From positions 85,315 to 149,314 of the forward strand of contig JAKCPI010005338.1 in the NCBI GenBank assembly GCA_023213315.1: a DNA stretch of 64,000 bases. Reading direction: 5' to 3'. This DNA is from Euborellia annulipes. Its lineage: Eukaryota; Arthropoda; Insecta; Dermaptera; Anisolabididae. Both the position numbers and the translations under genes were made by a program. Below, piece by piece: positions 22,396 to 34,782 of the stretch (its first letter is position 1; each line of letters begins with the position of its first letter). Below the pieces are notes generated by a model. That model was not told where the DNA came from, searched no databases, and saw nothing but the letters and a program-made list of their open reading frames with translations.

Positions 22396-23334
22396 AAAAA
22401 AAAAATCTTTGAAAAAAGTTTTAACTCTTCTCAGCATCTAATAACAAAAACTATAATTTTTATTACCAATATTATGAAGACTTAAAACTACGATATAAAA
22501 AATATCGATGAAAAAATATATATATATTGAGTAGATAAACATCGCAAACTAAGAAAAATTTAGCTTCTTAAAGCAAGAGGGAAAAAAAAACTCCTATACT
22601 AGATTAGGTATAAACGTAAAATATTTCTTTGCGGATCGAAAAAGAACTAGCCAATAAATGAGAAAATATAAAGCCCTCAATAAATACCACTCCATATGTT
22701 TTAGTTTACGATGAGAAACCGACAAATCTTCTTTTTCCCCAATTCTTCGGGACTAAAATATTGATTTCCCTTTTATAGATATGTTACATTCGAGCTTTGG
22801 CAGGGTATATTTTCCGGTTAAGGCGAATAAGAAAGTGAGTAGTACTTTCTCTCTCTCTCTCTCTTGGGGTTGGAAGAGAAGGAAAAAAGGCGTGAATGGA
22901 AAGAAGAAGGTTCCTCGATGCTGCTCTCTGGCTTCATGTTTATTTATGTGTCTTCTTTTCTCCCCCCCCCCTAACGCTTATTTATAAACACACACGAGCA
23001 AGAGGCGTTTTTCTCTCTTTAAGTCGCAAACTTCAACTATTCTCCTCTCTTTCTCTGTTCTAATCAATGTAGGAAGAGGCTGTTTTTTACAGTCGTTTAA
23101 AATGCATATGAGATCTGAATGCTATTGGTTAAAAAGTCTCTCTTTTTTTTTTAATTTTTATTAGGATGTGATTGAATGGGCAGAAAGAGAGAAATAAAAA
23201 TTCAATGAGATAGTTAACTGTTGAAAAATAAAAAGAGGACTACCTTAATAATCAAATAATAAACAGTTCAATTTGAATGCAGAAAAACAGGTGGATAACA
23301 GAGACATTTGGATTGGATTCAGAATCTAACGAAT
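22396..23334. other. AT-rich unique sequence
   Basis: It contains a (CT)n near 22846-22862 and a C-run near 22962-22971. Short frames here show no domain. Confidence 0.4.
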
Positions 23335-23854
23335 TCTGATGTGATGCTTGTCACACCAGATTTTTTGTGTCGACATATATTTAGTTTCCGACAGTGTGGT
23401 AGAATTCAAAATTTTTAAACATATTTTTAATGGCAAACATTTATCTGAATATTTTGTTTGATGTACAAGAGTAAAGTGTGCTTCAAACAATTTTGACATG
23501 AAAATAAGAATATACATTTTAAAGAGCATCTAAAAAATAATTGATTTTTGAATTTTAATGAAAACCGTTTCAACCAATTTGGAAAAAACCGAAAAAAACT
23601 GAAAAAGTACATCAGTAAAGTACTAGTACTCTTTGGCCGATTTTGTTTAAAAGCTTATTTTCACGCCACAGTTGGGGTATTTAACTTAAATATAAACTTT
23701 CAACCTCTTTGCTCAATTTCATCGTGTTTTAAATTGAACAAACATACGAGGGACTCACTTTTTTGGACTCAAAACATCAAAATCTCGACATGGAATTTTT
23801 GACATGAATCCAATACTTTCTCTCTGTACATCAGCATATACAAGTAAAATAAAG
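23335..23854 (-). repeat. HER copy
   Basis: It begins with half of the 3' hairpin (GTGATGCTTGTCACACCAGA), then GTGTCGACATATATTTAG, GTACATCAGTAAAGTACTAG and TTTTGACATGAATCCAATAC. The 5' palindrome is diverged. Confidence 0.8.
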
Positions 23855-24011
23855 TATTATAAATGATAATATAAAAAATAAAAAGCGCCAAGAAATTTGG
23901 TTTTGATAATAAGATTTCAAATCATTTCCTTTACTCTACAGCGTATTCATGTTATTTATTAGTTACTGCAAGCTAGTCAATCCAAATGACCTGCCTATTA
24001 ATTCTCTAAAG

Positions 24012-24239
24012 CAGTGGCTCCCAACCGGTGTGCCCCGGCCCAAGGGTGCCGCGTGATTGGCTAAGGGGTGCCGCGAGATATTGAGATAAACAAAAAAAAA
24101 AAAAAAAAATTATCCTAAGCTATCAATAAAATTTTCAATAAATTTACATATTAAACTTAATTTGTTTTTTTAATTCAAGGAAGGGTGCACCTAATTATTC
24201 ACAAGGGTGCCGTGATCTTCAAAAGGTAGAGAAACTCTC
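24012..24239. mobile_element. hAT MITE
   Basis: Starts CAGTGGCTCCCAACCGG, matching the common hAT terminus CAGNGGTTCTCAACC. The other end, read inverted, is GAGAGTTTCTCTACC. The flanks CTCTAAAG (24004-24011) and CTCTAGAG (24240-24247) look like an 8-bp duplication with one change. Confidence 0.75.
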
Positions 24240-24822
24240 CTCTAGAGCTTAGTAATTAATTTTTGTGTAAACATACACACCAAACAAAATAAAAAAAAAA
24301 AATTTCCCCCCCCCGTTATTGTATATACTTTTATCAAACAAATTTCCACCTCAGAATCTTATTTTTAAATTTCATGATAAGCAAAAAAAAAAGCTATATA
24401 TTTTTTTTAATTAAAAAAATTTAAACAAATTCAAACATTTTATATAGTCTGTTTTTTGTATTAAATATCTTTTGTCTCTGAATTTTGATTAAAATCCTTG
24501 AGCGTTTGCGTTTACCTTTCCTGGAAATCATAAGTAAACTAAGGCATCGAGTACCAACCATTTTATAATTACTCTCTAAAGGGCTATACGTTTTATTATT
24601 TTCTAAAGCTAAATTCTATCAAAATTAATGAAAGTTAAATTTCGCCAGACCATAATTTCTTTCTTCTTTATGCCAGTCTTTTTTTCACAGCTTATAATAA
24701 AGTGAGTCTTTTTGTTGACATCCGAGCTCATCATTTGGGCCAGTTATCTAACGTTTATTCACTTTAGATCCTGATGATAAGCATGATTGATCTCTCAAGA
24801 CTTCGACAGTGGGAGAAATTTA

Positions 24823-25632
24823 TATTTTCTCTTAACCTATATATGTAATATCGGCATAGAGAAAGTATTGTATTCATGTCGAAAATTCGATGTCGAGATT
24901 TTGATGTAAATAAATGTCTTGAGTCCAAAAAAGTGGGTCCCGAAAAATGGTCTGACTGTAAGTAACTCAAGAACGAAAAGAGTTAGGAAGTGGAAATTTT
25001 ATATTTAAGTTAGATAAGCATAAAATAAGATTTTGAGCAAAATCGGCCAGAGTACTAGTACTTTACTGATGTACTTTTACAGTTTTTTTTTTTTTTTTTT
25101 TTTTTATTCTCAAAATTTGCTTCAATAAGGGAAAAATGTATTGATATGTAGGCTATATATGTATACGTTCTATAGAAATCCACAATTTTCAATGAATCCA
25201 TTTGAAATTAAATACACATATAGTACAGCGAGTAACGTAGTAATATTTAAATATATTGGAAAATTAATTATAATCAAATTTCTTCAATATCGTAACACAA
25301 AATCTACAAGTTGGCTAAATTAGAGAGGCAGTTAGTTGTTCTGTGACTAGCTTTTTGGGTATACTACTAGCGCTGTGAGAGGAGCTACGCAGCAGTTGAA
25401 CAAAAGAACACCTTCCTTAACACTTGCATTGCAACAATAAATATCCCAAATTGGCAATAAACTTGCCCGCAGGAAACGAGCAAGGGGGTCCAGGGGGGCA
25501 GCCTTCGGCGGGCTTTGCGACTAGTTTGTTTATAAATTTTAAATCTTGAATTCTAATGTACAGTACTGTGGGAAACTAAATATATTTTGACACAAAAAAT
25601 CAAAGGTGCGACCAGTCACACCAATTTTTTTA
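24823..25632 (+). repeat. HER copy, interrupted
   Basis: The left part 24823-25125 runs from TTTTCTCTTAACCTATATAT to CTCAAAATTTGCTTC. The right part 25527-25632 has AAATCTTGAATTCTAATG, GACACAAAAAATC and CAGTCACACCAATTTTTT. The interruption includes a Helitron 3' end. Confidence 0.65.
25440..25524 (+). mobile_element. Helitron 3' end
   Basis: Contains GGGGGTCCAGGGGGGCAGCC, then the remnant hairpin CCTTCGGCGGGC and TTTGCGACTAG followed by T. No 5' part was recognised. Confidence 0.6.
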
Positions 25633-26370
25633 AGTCCCTTTTGAATCGATTGTCATCCTTCGTTCCCGAACATGAGTTGTGCAATCGGATAGTGATATTT
25701 AACTGACCCTCTCCCACCTTTTCTTCTTTTCTGAATCTGCTCCAACAGATGGTGAAGATGAGATAATCCTCTTCATCTTTTACCCAGGGAGCCACAGCCT
25801 AGAAGTGAGAAAATACGATCTGGACATTATTTTTTTTTTTTCTCTCTCGTTTTTATCCTGCGCGAATATAAAAACTTGTCGGGTGATATTTTTATCTTAT
25901 TAAATCTAAAGATCAAATGATGTCTTTAAGAAATATATATGACCTCCTCTAGAGGAGAAGCGCCCTTTCAAGCACCTGCCTTCTTCCCTTTTGCCCGAAA
26001 TAGCATATGCCCAGTCTATAACATTTACATACGAGATTTCCGCATTTAAAAATCTATTTTCAAACTTTTAAATAAGATTAAAAAGATATAAAAAAGATTT
26101 TCAGGAAAGAAATAAATAATCGGGGGGAGCTTCAAAGAGAAAACGACAAGCATTTAATTTTCTAAATCCGCCAACTAGAAGATATTAAAGGGAAGGATGA
26201 AATATTTATTTGTTAAAATGTATGCATATTGTTAGAAAAGGTTTAAAAATAATTTATTAATAAACATTTCATTTCTTCCCATTTCCGGTTTTGTCTTTAA
26301 TATCTGATTATGAAATTATTTACAGCTACCATCATTCCTTTAATATTCACAAAAATGAGTGTATATTTTT
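25633..26370. other. Unique sequence
   Basis: About 25660-25810 and 25930-26010 are GC-richer and repeat-free. No coding signal. Confidence 0.35.
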
Positions 26371-26940
26371 ACTTTTCTTACCTATATACATGTATATAGA
26401 GAAAGTATTGGATTCATGTCAAAAATTGGATGTCATGGAAATACATATTTTGAGGTCCCCTGAGTCCAAAAAAAGTGGGTCTCGCAAAATAGTCTGCCTG
26501 TGAACAAAATATCTCAAGAACAAAAAGAGCTGGGAGGTTTAAATTTGATATTTAAGATAGGTACCCTCATGTCACGTGACACGAAGCTTTTAAATAAAAT
26601 CGGCTAAAAAGTATTAGTAAGTAACTTATGTACTTTTTAAATTTTTTTTCAAAATTCACTCTAACAATTTTGATTAAAATTCATTAAACAATTATTTTTT
26701 AGATGCTCTTTAAAATGTATATTCTCATTTTACCCTTAATATTGTTTGAATCTTGTACTTAATGAATAAGGACATGGTAACAAAATATACAATTTTCTCA
26801 TATTTATAAATTTTACATCTTGGAATTATAATATATCGGCGGAAACTAAATATATATCGACACAAAAATCTGATGTGACTAGCACAGAACACAACTTTCT
26901 CTTACCAAAGGTAAGATGCGACCATTCACATCATATTTTT
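26371..26940 (+). repeat. HER copy
   Basis: Starts ACTTTTCTTACCTATATACA and has all body segments. The 3' hairpin AAATCTGATGTGACTAGCAC ends CATTCACATCATATTTTT. Confidence 0.8.
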
Positions 26941-27284
26941 AAAATGAAAAATGATATCATTACCAAAACGGAACATATCAAAGAGAGTTTGCAAAAATAA
27001 TTAGAACCTTGAAAAATGTGGTTTTGCTAGTGAATCTAAATTTGGTTGTCCAAGTGTAGGCGGAATTTAAGTTAAATCGCCTTTTTTTTTAAGAATATAA
27101 AATAAATGTATGGCCAACAGAAGATATAAAATAAACATATGCTGTGAATATTAAGCATTTTTTTTCTTAACTTTCAACCTGATATATTAATAAATTATAT
27201 CTTTAGATGATACGAGTAAAAGAGAAAGAAATTTATCATTTATTCATTTATTCGAAAAATTAATACATAAACTCAATATAAAGA

Positions 27285-28174
27285 AAAATGTCTGGTGTGA
27301 ATGATCGCACAACATACACCTTTCACTTATGGAAGGTAAGTGTGCTTGTCACACCAGATTTTTTCAGTCGACATAATTAGTTTATTTAATTTTAGCCGAT
27401 ATATTAGAATTCAAGATTTAAAATTTATAAACACTATCCGCGGGACTTCGCCCCCCTGGAAACCTCTCAGCTGGCTCGGGCCCACCTGCGGCGGACCCTC
27501 GCCTTTTCTTCTTAATTAATGAAAGAAAATTATTATTATTTCATTCCAATTCAGTGCCTGCTTGAGGATTCATGGAATACACAAATGAAAAGAATACATA
27601 AATATTTCTCTATACATTTCCTATGGGAGAAATCGTAACTTTAAAAATTAATAACTCAAAAAGTTATAGGAATTTCGGGATGAAAATAATTTTCCTGTAA
27701 TCCATATAAAATTTCATTTCAAAATTCCAACAGGAAGTTGCCTAAATAGAGCGTGAATTACGGACGAACTAACAGACAGACAGACGGACATTAGCGAATT
27801 ATATATATTGAAGATATCTATAAAAATATTTTTGTATATTTTGTTATGATTTTTCTCCTATTAAGTACTAGAGTAAATTTTGTTTCAAACACTTTTAAGA
27901 GCAACATGAGAATATAAAAAAATCGAAAAAAATACTGAAAAGTGCATCAGTAAATTACTAGTACTCTGGTTGATTTTATTCAAAAATTCATTTTCACACC
28001 TCAATGAGCCACTTAAATATAAAATTTCAATCTCGTAGCTCATTTTCTTCATACTTTATTTTGATCACACACAGACTATTTTGTGAGACCCACTTTTTTG
28101 GACTCATGAGACCATCGACATCAAATTTTTGACATGAATCCAATACTTATACATATATAGATAAGAGAAAGTAA
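27285..28174 (-). repeat. HER copy carrying a Helitron
   Basis: The 3' hairpin TCTGGTGTGAATGATCGCAC to CTTGTCACACCAGA is at 27290-27360. A Helitron is inserted at 27434-27810. The rest continues to the 5' end ATATATAGATAAGAGAAAGT. Confidence 0.8.
27434..27810 (-). mobile_element. Helitron, near full length
   Basis: The minus-strand 3' end is GCGGATAG (mutated CTAG) with GGGGGCGAAGTCCCGC upstream. The 5' side reads ATATATATAATTCGCTAATG. The perfect GTCCGCCGCAGGTGGGCC motif is present. Confidence 0.78.
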
Positions 28175-29119
28175 TGAACACAAAATTGAATTCAAACGCT
28201 AAGTCTTATTTCCAATATCTTAGTAAAACCATCGACTTTTTAATTTATGAAAATATTATTCGTTAGCTATTACTTATGTTAGCTTGTTCTCTATGTCATG
28301 ATCACTGTCAATGACAAAGGACATTTATTCATTGGGGATAATCTCTCCGAGGCCTCTTAATAGTCTGACTATATGAATATAGAGCGAGGTTAGTGGGGGC
28401 CTTGGACAAAATGCATTTGTAGATCCATCCTAGGTCAGGATGATTAATTAGCTAAATCCTTAGATAGGCATCGTCTGGCTTAAGCCCTTAATGGTTCAAA
28501 GTACTTGTTGTAATTCCTAAATTAGGCCTGCAGGGCCCATGAGTGTTCAGTCTGTTCCACATATGCCGTCGCTCTCACAGATCAAAAATGCTCACAATTT
28601 TCACCCATGATGGTTAAAAAAAAACATATAAAAAAAAAAGAGGAAGAAGAGTTGATCATTAAGTCGTGTTTTTGGAATGGAAACAGGGGGTCGAAATCCG
28701 AGGGAGATAATGTGAAGTGAATGCTTTCAACTTGATTATCGTACATCCTCTCCCTTAGCTACCTGATATATTACAGGTAATGTCCTAGAACATGGTATGA
28801 TGCGTCAGCTGTTTAATTAAAAGATTTTTATGAATATAAAATTATATTTTAAGTATATTCATGGATCCAGATTGGTTGTTTCAATATCTAGAGGGCACCA
28901 TAAATTCTAATTTAAGAGTGAAAAACTGACAAAGATAAAAAAATAAAAACAGGTAATCGTTGATTGTTTGGGCTGGATATGGATATGTAAAGTGTTAAGT
29001 AGGCCGTGTAAGGCTATAAATATAAGATTTGCACAAAATTTGGAATTTTCTTCTCCCTCTTAATTCTTATTTAAAGTTCACTATCTTAAGTTTTAAGGTT
29101 AAAAATTACCACACAATCA
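28175..29119. other. Unique sequence
   Basis: No repeat family match. About 28310-28570 and 28670-28800 have more balanced composition. No coding signal. Confidence 0.35.
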
Positions 29120-29434
29120 GGTCTATTCTCTAAAAACAGACGTTAAAATTTAAAACAAAGTAATGGGTGTTAAAAAATAATGAAAAAACAGTCAGCGTTA
29201 AAAAAATACTATTCAAAATCACTTCCTTGCCTCAAATAGCTATTCTGTAAACAAAAATTTTAAGCCAAAGCGTTATCATTTAGTAAATAGTGTTAAAAAT
29301 TAATGCCATTGGGTTAAAGTCGCTGTTAAAACTTTGTTTAGAGAATAGCATTTTTTTAATGCTGATTGCTTTTACATCACTTTTTAACACCCATTTCTTT
29401 ATTTTAAATTTTAAAGCCTGTTTTAGGAATAGAC
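29120..29434. mobile_element. MITE with long TIRs
   Basis: The left arm GGTCTATTCTCTAAAAACAG, AATGGGTGTTAAAAAATAAT and so on is mirrored by the right arm (TTTTTAACACCCATTTCTTT to TTTAGGAATAGACT) over about 95 bp. Non-coding. Confidence 0.75.
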
Positions 29435-29439
29435 TTGGT

Positions 29440-29843
29440 TAAAATTTAAAATGAACAAATGGGTGTTAAAAAGTAATGTAAAAACAATCAGAGTTAAAAA
29501 ATTGCTATTCTCTAAACAAGTTTTAACAGCGACGTTAAAATGTTGTTTATATATATGATTTTGAAGGTTTACTTTTGATAAAATTGTTCTGTTACTGTTC
29601 TGTTACTGTATATACAGTATATACACACTTTGGCAGTTTCCGTCATAAAATGTTTTTATTTCAAAGCTATCAAAATCATAACCTTACTAAAAATCCTAAA
29701 AAGGTTAAGGACGACATGTTTATTTTAAACACGACGTTAAAATATTAAAGGCACCCCTAGACATGACATCAATTTTTAACACTATTTACTAAATGTTAAC
29801 GCTTTGGCTTTAAAGTTTTTGTTTACAGAATAGAAACAAAAAC
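29440..29843. repeat. Second, inverted copy of the same MITE
   Basis: TTTAAAATGAACAAATGGGT to AACAGCGACGTTAAA repeats the right arm of 29120-29434 in inverse orientation. AACACTATTTACTAAATG to TTTACAGAATAG repeats part of its middle. About 190 bp of unrelated sequence lies between. Confidence 0.7.
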
Positions 29844-29845
29844 AG

Positions 29846-30120
29846 ATAAAGTACTTCAGTAAAGTACTAGTACTTTTTGGCCGATTTTGTTCAAAAGTTT
29901 ATTTTTACGCTTTAGGGGGACGTATAACTTAAATATAAAATTTTGACCTCGTAGCTCAATTCTTTCACACAAAGAGACTATTTTGTGGGACCCACTTTTT
30001 TTGGACTCAGGGGACCTCAAAATGTATTTCTGTCAAAATCTCGACATCAAATTTTTTTGACATGAAATCAATACTTTCTATCTCTCTCTCTCTCTAATAT
30101 ATATATAGGTAAGAGAAACT
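29846..30120 (-). repeat. HER copy, 3' truncated
   Basis: Keeps GTACTTCAGTAAAGTACTAG through TTTTGACATGAAATCAATAC, a (CT)n expansion and the ATATAGGTAAGAGAAACT end. The 3' hairpin half is missing and the break abuts the MITE. Confidence 0.75.
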
Positions 30121-30149
30121 AATAAATTATCAAGACGAGTAGTTAATAA

Positions 30150-30225
30150 ACATTTTTTTTTTTGCTGTCGACGTTTTGAAGACAGGTTGGTTTCTTTATC
30201 AGGATATTTTAAAATCTCTACTTAT
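30150..30225. repeat. Penelope-like terminal motif, solo
   Basis: Read on the minus strand: CTGATAAAGAAACCAACC, then CTTCAAAACGTCGACAGC. It resembles the CTGANGA-stem-GAAACGTC motif of the palindromic elements in this window, but diverged. Confidence 0.4.
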
Positions 30226-30880
30226 GGCTGGATATTCAAACAGATTATAACTGTCATGATAAACAGATCAACCAAAAATTACTATAGGAAAAATAGAATA
30301 GATATTGCTTATAGGAAATTTTACAATTTTTAAACTTAAAATTTAAGTGAATGGACTTTAAAACAAAAATTATATTTATATCCCTACACGGTACTAATGG
30401 GATAGGGTCAAGAGAATGTTAAAGTCTTTAGTCAAGCAAGACAAGAATAAACAAGCCTAAAGCAAATACATAACTGTTATATGAGTCAGCAAGAATCAGA
30501 GCTAATGAATGAAATGAAATAAACTAATATGAATAATACGGATGTTTTAATTTTATAAAGAAATTAATACAATCCGTTTAGTTAAATTTATGCTCTCCAA
30601 TGTTTTAGTGTTTTTTTTAAGGATCTTAGGTCAATCTTAGAAAAAAATTTAAACTACCCAATTTAGCGTTCATTTTTAAAAAGTAATAATATTTAAATTC
30701 GTGAATGCAGAATTAATTAACAAACAACTCTTTAGTAGACATTAACGAATCTTACTGAAACATAAAAATTCAAATTTTATATTCAGGATGACCATAATAA
30801 AGGTTTATTTCTGAAAATCAAAAAGTCGTTAACACTCAATTTGTTCAAATGGAGGCATGGCATAAATTTTTGAATTCTAT
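30226..30880. other. AT-rich unique sequence
   Basis: No supported feature. Confidence 0.5.
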
Positions 30881-30888
30881 ATAATGGG

Positions 30889-31034
30889 CATGGGCATAAC
30901 TAGGTGGGTCTCGGGGGGGGGGGGGGGGCACCCCCAGAAAGCTCCGCAACACAAGAAAAATTGAGTCAATATGGGGCCTTCCAGACCTCCCGGTGGATGG
31001 TTGGCCCCAGCCAAATTCCCTAGTTACGCCCATG
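30889..31034. mobile_element. hAT MITE with perfect 8-bp TSD
   Basis: The left terminus CATGGGCATAACTAGG is mirrored by CCTAGTTACGCCCATG. Both sides carry ATAATGGG (30881-30888 and 31035-31042). It contains a long G-run. A related unit forms the centre of the palindrome at 54626-56159. Confidence 0.9.
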
Positions 31035-31617
31035 ATAATGGGAATCTATTAGATATTCCCTATACCTAAAATAAATAGTTAAAAAAAAAATACTTTAAAT
31101 TTCTCTAATTATTTATACTCTTTGTTTTCTTGTAAGTACTAGTAAACAAATCAAGAAAATTAATATTTGAGTTCTGTAGAAGAATAATGTGTGGCAAAAG
31201 AAATTAAGAAATTCGACTATATTTTTTATAAAATAAAAAAAAATGAGAAATTTATTCTTTCCCACTCTTCGAATTAAAATTATGAATGGATGAATTAATT
31301 TCAAACGAAAGAATTCCTTAGAATAATAAATTTCCCTAAAGGAATTTGTCATATAAATTTTTCTTGTCTCGAATTCTGAAGAGATGTTGCGACTAAAACC
31401 CAAAACAGTGACATAGAAATTTGTTATTTAGAGCAGAAGACTATAATTTTCATTTTCATTCACAATTCTTAAATTATACTGGCAAATTTCCCAAAAAAAA
31501 ATTAGATGGAACATCAAAAAAGTTTTGTGGTTTCACAACCTTTAGATTTATTATATAAATTTATATATGATTGGTAGTAAAAACTTTATTCATAGTTGAA
31601 AAATAAATATTTATTTA
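31035..31617. other. AT-rich sequence
   Basis: The 96-codon frame on the minus strand has no recognisable domain and very biased composition. I do not support it as a gene. Confidence 0.4.
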
Positions 31618-32236
31618 ACTTTCTCTTACCTATATATATAGAGAGAAAGTAATGGATTTATGTCAAAAATTCAATGTCGAGATTTTGATGCAAATACATG
31701 TTTTGAGGTCTCCTGAGTCCAAAAAAGTGGGTCCCGTCAAAATGATCTTGTCTGTGAACAAAATATCTCAAGAACGAAAAGAGTTAGGAAGTTCAAACTT
31801 GATATTTAAGTTAGGTGGCCCTTTAAGCTTTTGAACAAAATCGGCCAAAGAGTACTAGTAAGCTTTACTGATGAACTTTTTCAGTTTTTTTTTCGATTTT
31901 CTTAAAATTCACTCTAACGATTATTTAATAGGTAAATAAAAGAATAGCAGCTAAAATTATTTCATTTATTGACCCGCTAGGCTGACGTTTCGGTCTTGGT
32001 CAAGACCATTCTCAGAGCTATAACAACATAGTTTTTTTTTATTATTAATTTTTGTATTTTCTAAATTGTAATTCAATCATTTTACATACTAATTTTTAAA
32101 TATCTGTAACCGAATGTTCACGGAATATATCTTTGAGTTATTGATTGTATGCCTATATTGACAGCCCGCAAGATAATTATAATATCTCTGATTTATGCCA
32201 TATTATAATGTTATAATTTGTAAAATTTCACAAATA

Positions 32237-32275
<39 letters not shown>

Positions 32276-32640
32276 CTATATTGTTATAGCTCTGAGGATG
32301 GTCTTGACCAAGACCGAAACGTCAGCCTAGCGGGTCAATAAATGAAATAATTTTAGCTGATATTCTTTTATTTACCTATTAACATAATAAAATCCACATC
32401 TTGTAATAATGATTATTTAATTAAAATTCAATATTCAATTATTTTTAGATGCTCTTTAAAATGTATATTCTCATTTTGTTCTCAAAATAGTCTGAGACAC
32501 ATTTTACTCTTGTACTTCTTAGGAGAAATGGTTAATAAATTATATTTTTCTATGTTTATAGCCCCCGGAAACTAAATATATGTCAACACAATAAACCTGA
32601 TATGACAAGAACAGTGTGCGGCTAGTCACACCAGTTTTTT
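31618..32640 (+). repeat. HER copy carrying a palindromic element
   Basis: Starts ACTTTCTCTTACCTATATAT. It is interrupted at CTCTAACGATTATTTAAT by 31930-32410, resumes with the duplicated GATTATTTAAT, and ends CTAGTCACACCAGTTTTTT. Confidence 0.85.
31930..32410. mobile_element. Penelope-like palindromic element with 11-bp TSD
   Basis: The flanks share GATTATTTAAT (31919-31929 and 32411-32421). The inverted repeats are about 100 bp, from AGGTAAATAAAAGAATA to its mirror ending TTTATTTACCT. A ~30-bp asymmetric tail (ACATAATAAAATCCACATC and onward) lies beyond the right repeat, as described for Penelope elements. Each arm reads outward CTGAGGATGG (right; left CTGAGAATGG), then TCTTGACCAAGACCGAAACG. 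The middle has a (TA)n of about 40 bp. There is no reverse transcriptase. Confidence 0.75.
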
Positions 32641-33018
32641 TTTCTTAAATTCCATTTATACTAAGCTCTTAAGAAAACAAATATGATTATTGTCATCTAA
32701 GAAAAAAATAAATAAATGATTGTATATAAAGAATTTTTTTTTTTTTTTTAATGAATACATACTAGAAAATGTGAATTTATAATATACAAGATGCAACATC
32801 ATTAGATAAGAGGGGCGGGGTCCACGAAACGAAAGATGAGTTTTGCATCTACTTTAAATATTAAATGATTCAGCAAGAGAGGATGGAGACAAGTTTATTT
32901 GATTACTAGCTAGTCATCTTTCAATGGACAGTCAGCGAGGGGGGAGGGAGGGGGGGGGGGGGTAATAAAGACCTGTTCTGTTGACGGATCTAAGTAATCA
33001 TATGAAGAAGTTAGCCTG
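32641..33018. other. Unique sequence with G-run
   Basis: A purine tract ending in a G-run at about 32939-32961. No other feature. Confidence 0.5.
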
Positions 33019-33226
33019 ACTTCTCTTACCTATATATTAGTCTATATAAGTTAATATAGAGAAAAATTATTGGATATACATGTTTTGAGTCCAAAAAAGT
33101 GGGTCCCGCAAAATGGTCTGTCATGTGTGTGTGTGAACAAACAAAAAGTGACAAGCACAGAACACAACTTTCAATTACCAAATAAAAGAGAAAGTTGTGT
33201 GTTGTGCTTCCACACACCAGATTTTT
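33019..33226 (+). repeat. HER copy, internally deleted
   Basis: The 5' palindrome (ACTTCTCTTACCTATATATT) and GAGTCCAAAAAAGTGGGTCC are followed, after a deletion of about 450 bp, by the 3' hairpin (GTGACAAGCACAGAACACAA to TGTGCTTCCACACACCAGA). About 208 bp. Confidence 0.85.
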
Positions 33227-33689
33227 ATGCAAAGATTCTTTTCGATCGATAGAGACAGTGACAAATATCTGATACTCCACTAAATGGATCTTTTCTTGCC
33301 ATCTCTCGGGAGGCGCTCTACAAAGAGACAATATTTTATACGATTCCAGAAATATAAAATAAAACACCACCTGTAGATATGTCTATTGTTATAAATAAAA
33401 AAATACTTTTGACTTTGAAAAATAGCCGATTTTTAAAATTAATATTTGAAATAGAATTCAATAAATCATTTGAGTGAGATATTGTATATTTTAAAAAAAT
33501 ATTAAATATTTCCGATGTTTTTAATCCGATAAACAAATTTTGATTTATTTTATTTATTAAATAGAACCATTTATTTATATAAATTTAATTTATATCTTAT
33601 GGCAGATTTTTTTTTTTTATTATTTTTTGGGGATAAATAAATGAATGTGTATATATTTTGCAAAGAATGTCGTGATATAGATATTGAAT

Positions 33690-33790
33690 ATTTTTGGAAG
33701 AAATAAAAGAGGTCTTTCTTTTTATTTAATCTCAGCTGACGTTTCGATCCTGGGGGGAATCATCTACAGAGCTATAAATATATAGGCCTG
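33690..33790 (-). repeat. Penelope-like terminal unit, solo
   Basis: The minus strand reads TTATAGCTCTGTAGATGATT, then CCAGGATCGAAACGTCAGC. This is the same layout and flanks (TATAGCT before, GTCAGC after) as the arms of 31930-32410, without an inverted partner. Confidence 0.55.
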
Positions 33791-33803
33791 CAATTTTTTT
33801 TTT

Positions 33804-34388
33804 AACTTTCTATTACCTATATATCTATAAAGTAATGGTTTCATGTCAAAAATTTGATGTCGAGATTTTGAGGTTCCCTGAGTCCGAAAAAGTGGGTCCC
33901 GCAAAATGGTCTGTCTGTATGTGTTCAATTTAAAGCATGAAGGTATTGAGCTACGAAGAAGAAATTTTATATTTAAGTTATTTAACCCTCTGAGGCGTGA
34001 AAATTAGCTTTGGAACAAAATTGGCAAAAAAGTACTTGTACTTTTTAAGATTTTTTTTCGATTTTCTTTAAATTCACTCTAACGATTATTTGATTAAAAT
34101 TCAAAATCAATTATTTTTAGATGCTCTTTAAAATGTATATTCTCATTTTGTCCTCAAAATTGTTTGAAGCACACTTTACTCTTGTATTTCATTGGAAATA
34201 TAGGAGAAATGGTTGCCATGGTAACAAAATATAAATATATTTTCGATATTTATAAATTTGAGATCTTTAATCGGCGGTAACTAAATACATGTCGACACAA
34301 AAAATCTGATGTGACAAGGACAGAACAAACTTTCAATTACCGAAGTTATGGAAAAGTTGGATTTTCAGTCACATCAGATTTTTTTTTA
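33804..34388 (+). repeat. HER copy
   Basis: AACTTTCTATTACCTATATA start, full body including TTGCCATGGTAACAAAATAT, and 3' hairpin AAATCTGATGTGACAAGGAC to CAGTCACATCAGA. Confidence 0.85.
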
Positions 34389-34782
34389 TTTATTGAAATA
34401 AACCAACCCCCGAAAAATCGTTCGTTCTTTCTACATTAAATTCTTTGTTTAATGCTTCTGTTACTAAGCGTCGAAAAAATTTATACTCCATTTTTGTTTA
34501 TCATATTTATAGGGTAATTTGTCGATTCTTTTTAATAAAATGTAAATATCCAAAAAATATTTTATATATCGATAAGATAGATAATATTAAAGACAAACAC
34601 GTATTACCATATAAACAGAGTTTATGTTATCTCAAAAAGGCAGGCTCTGAAATTTCTAAACAACTACATAATAAAAATGTTTAATCCTGTCTGGTAAGGG
34701 ATAAAAAAATAATTTATTAATATTAGCTATTCAATTTTTAGTATTTATTTATTTAGGCGTTTAAAAGAGAAAGATTATTAAA
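34389..34782. other. AT-rich unique sequence
   Basis: A 79-codon frame at 34445-34684 has no domain and the AT-rich composition of its surroundings. Not supported as a gene. Confidence 0.4.

Noticed and set aside
33026..33370. 114-codon minus-strand frame
   Set aside because: Lies over a short HER copy and its hairpin. Translation of repeat sequence.
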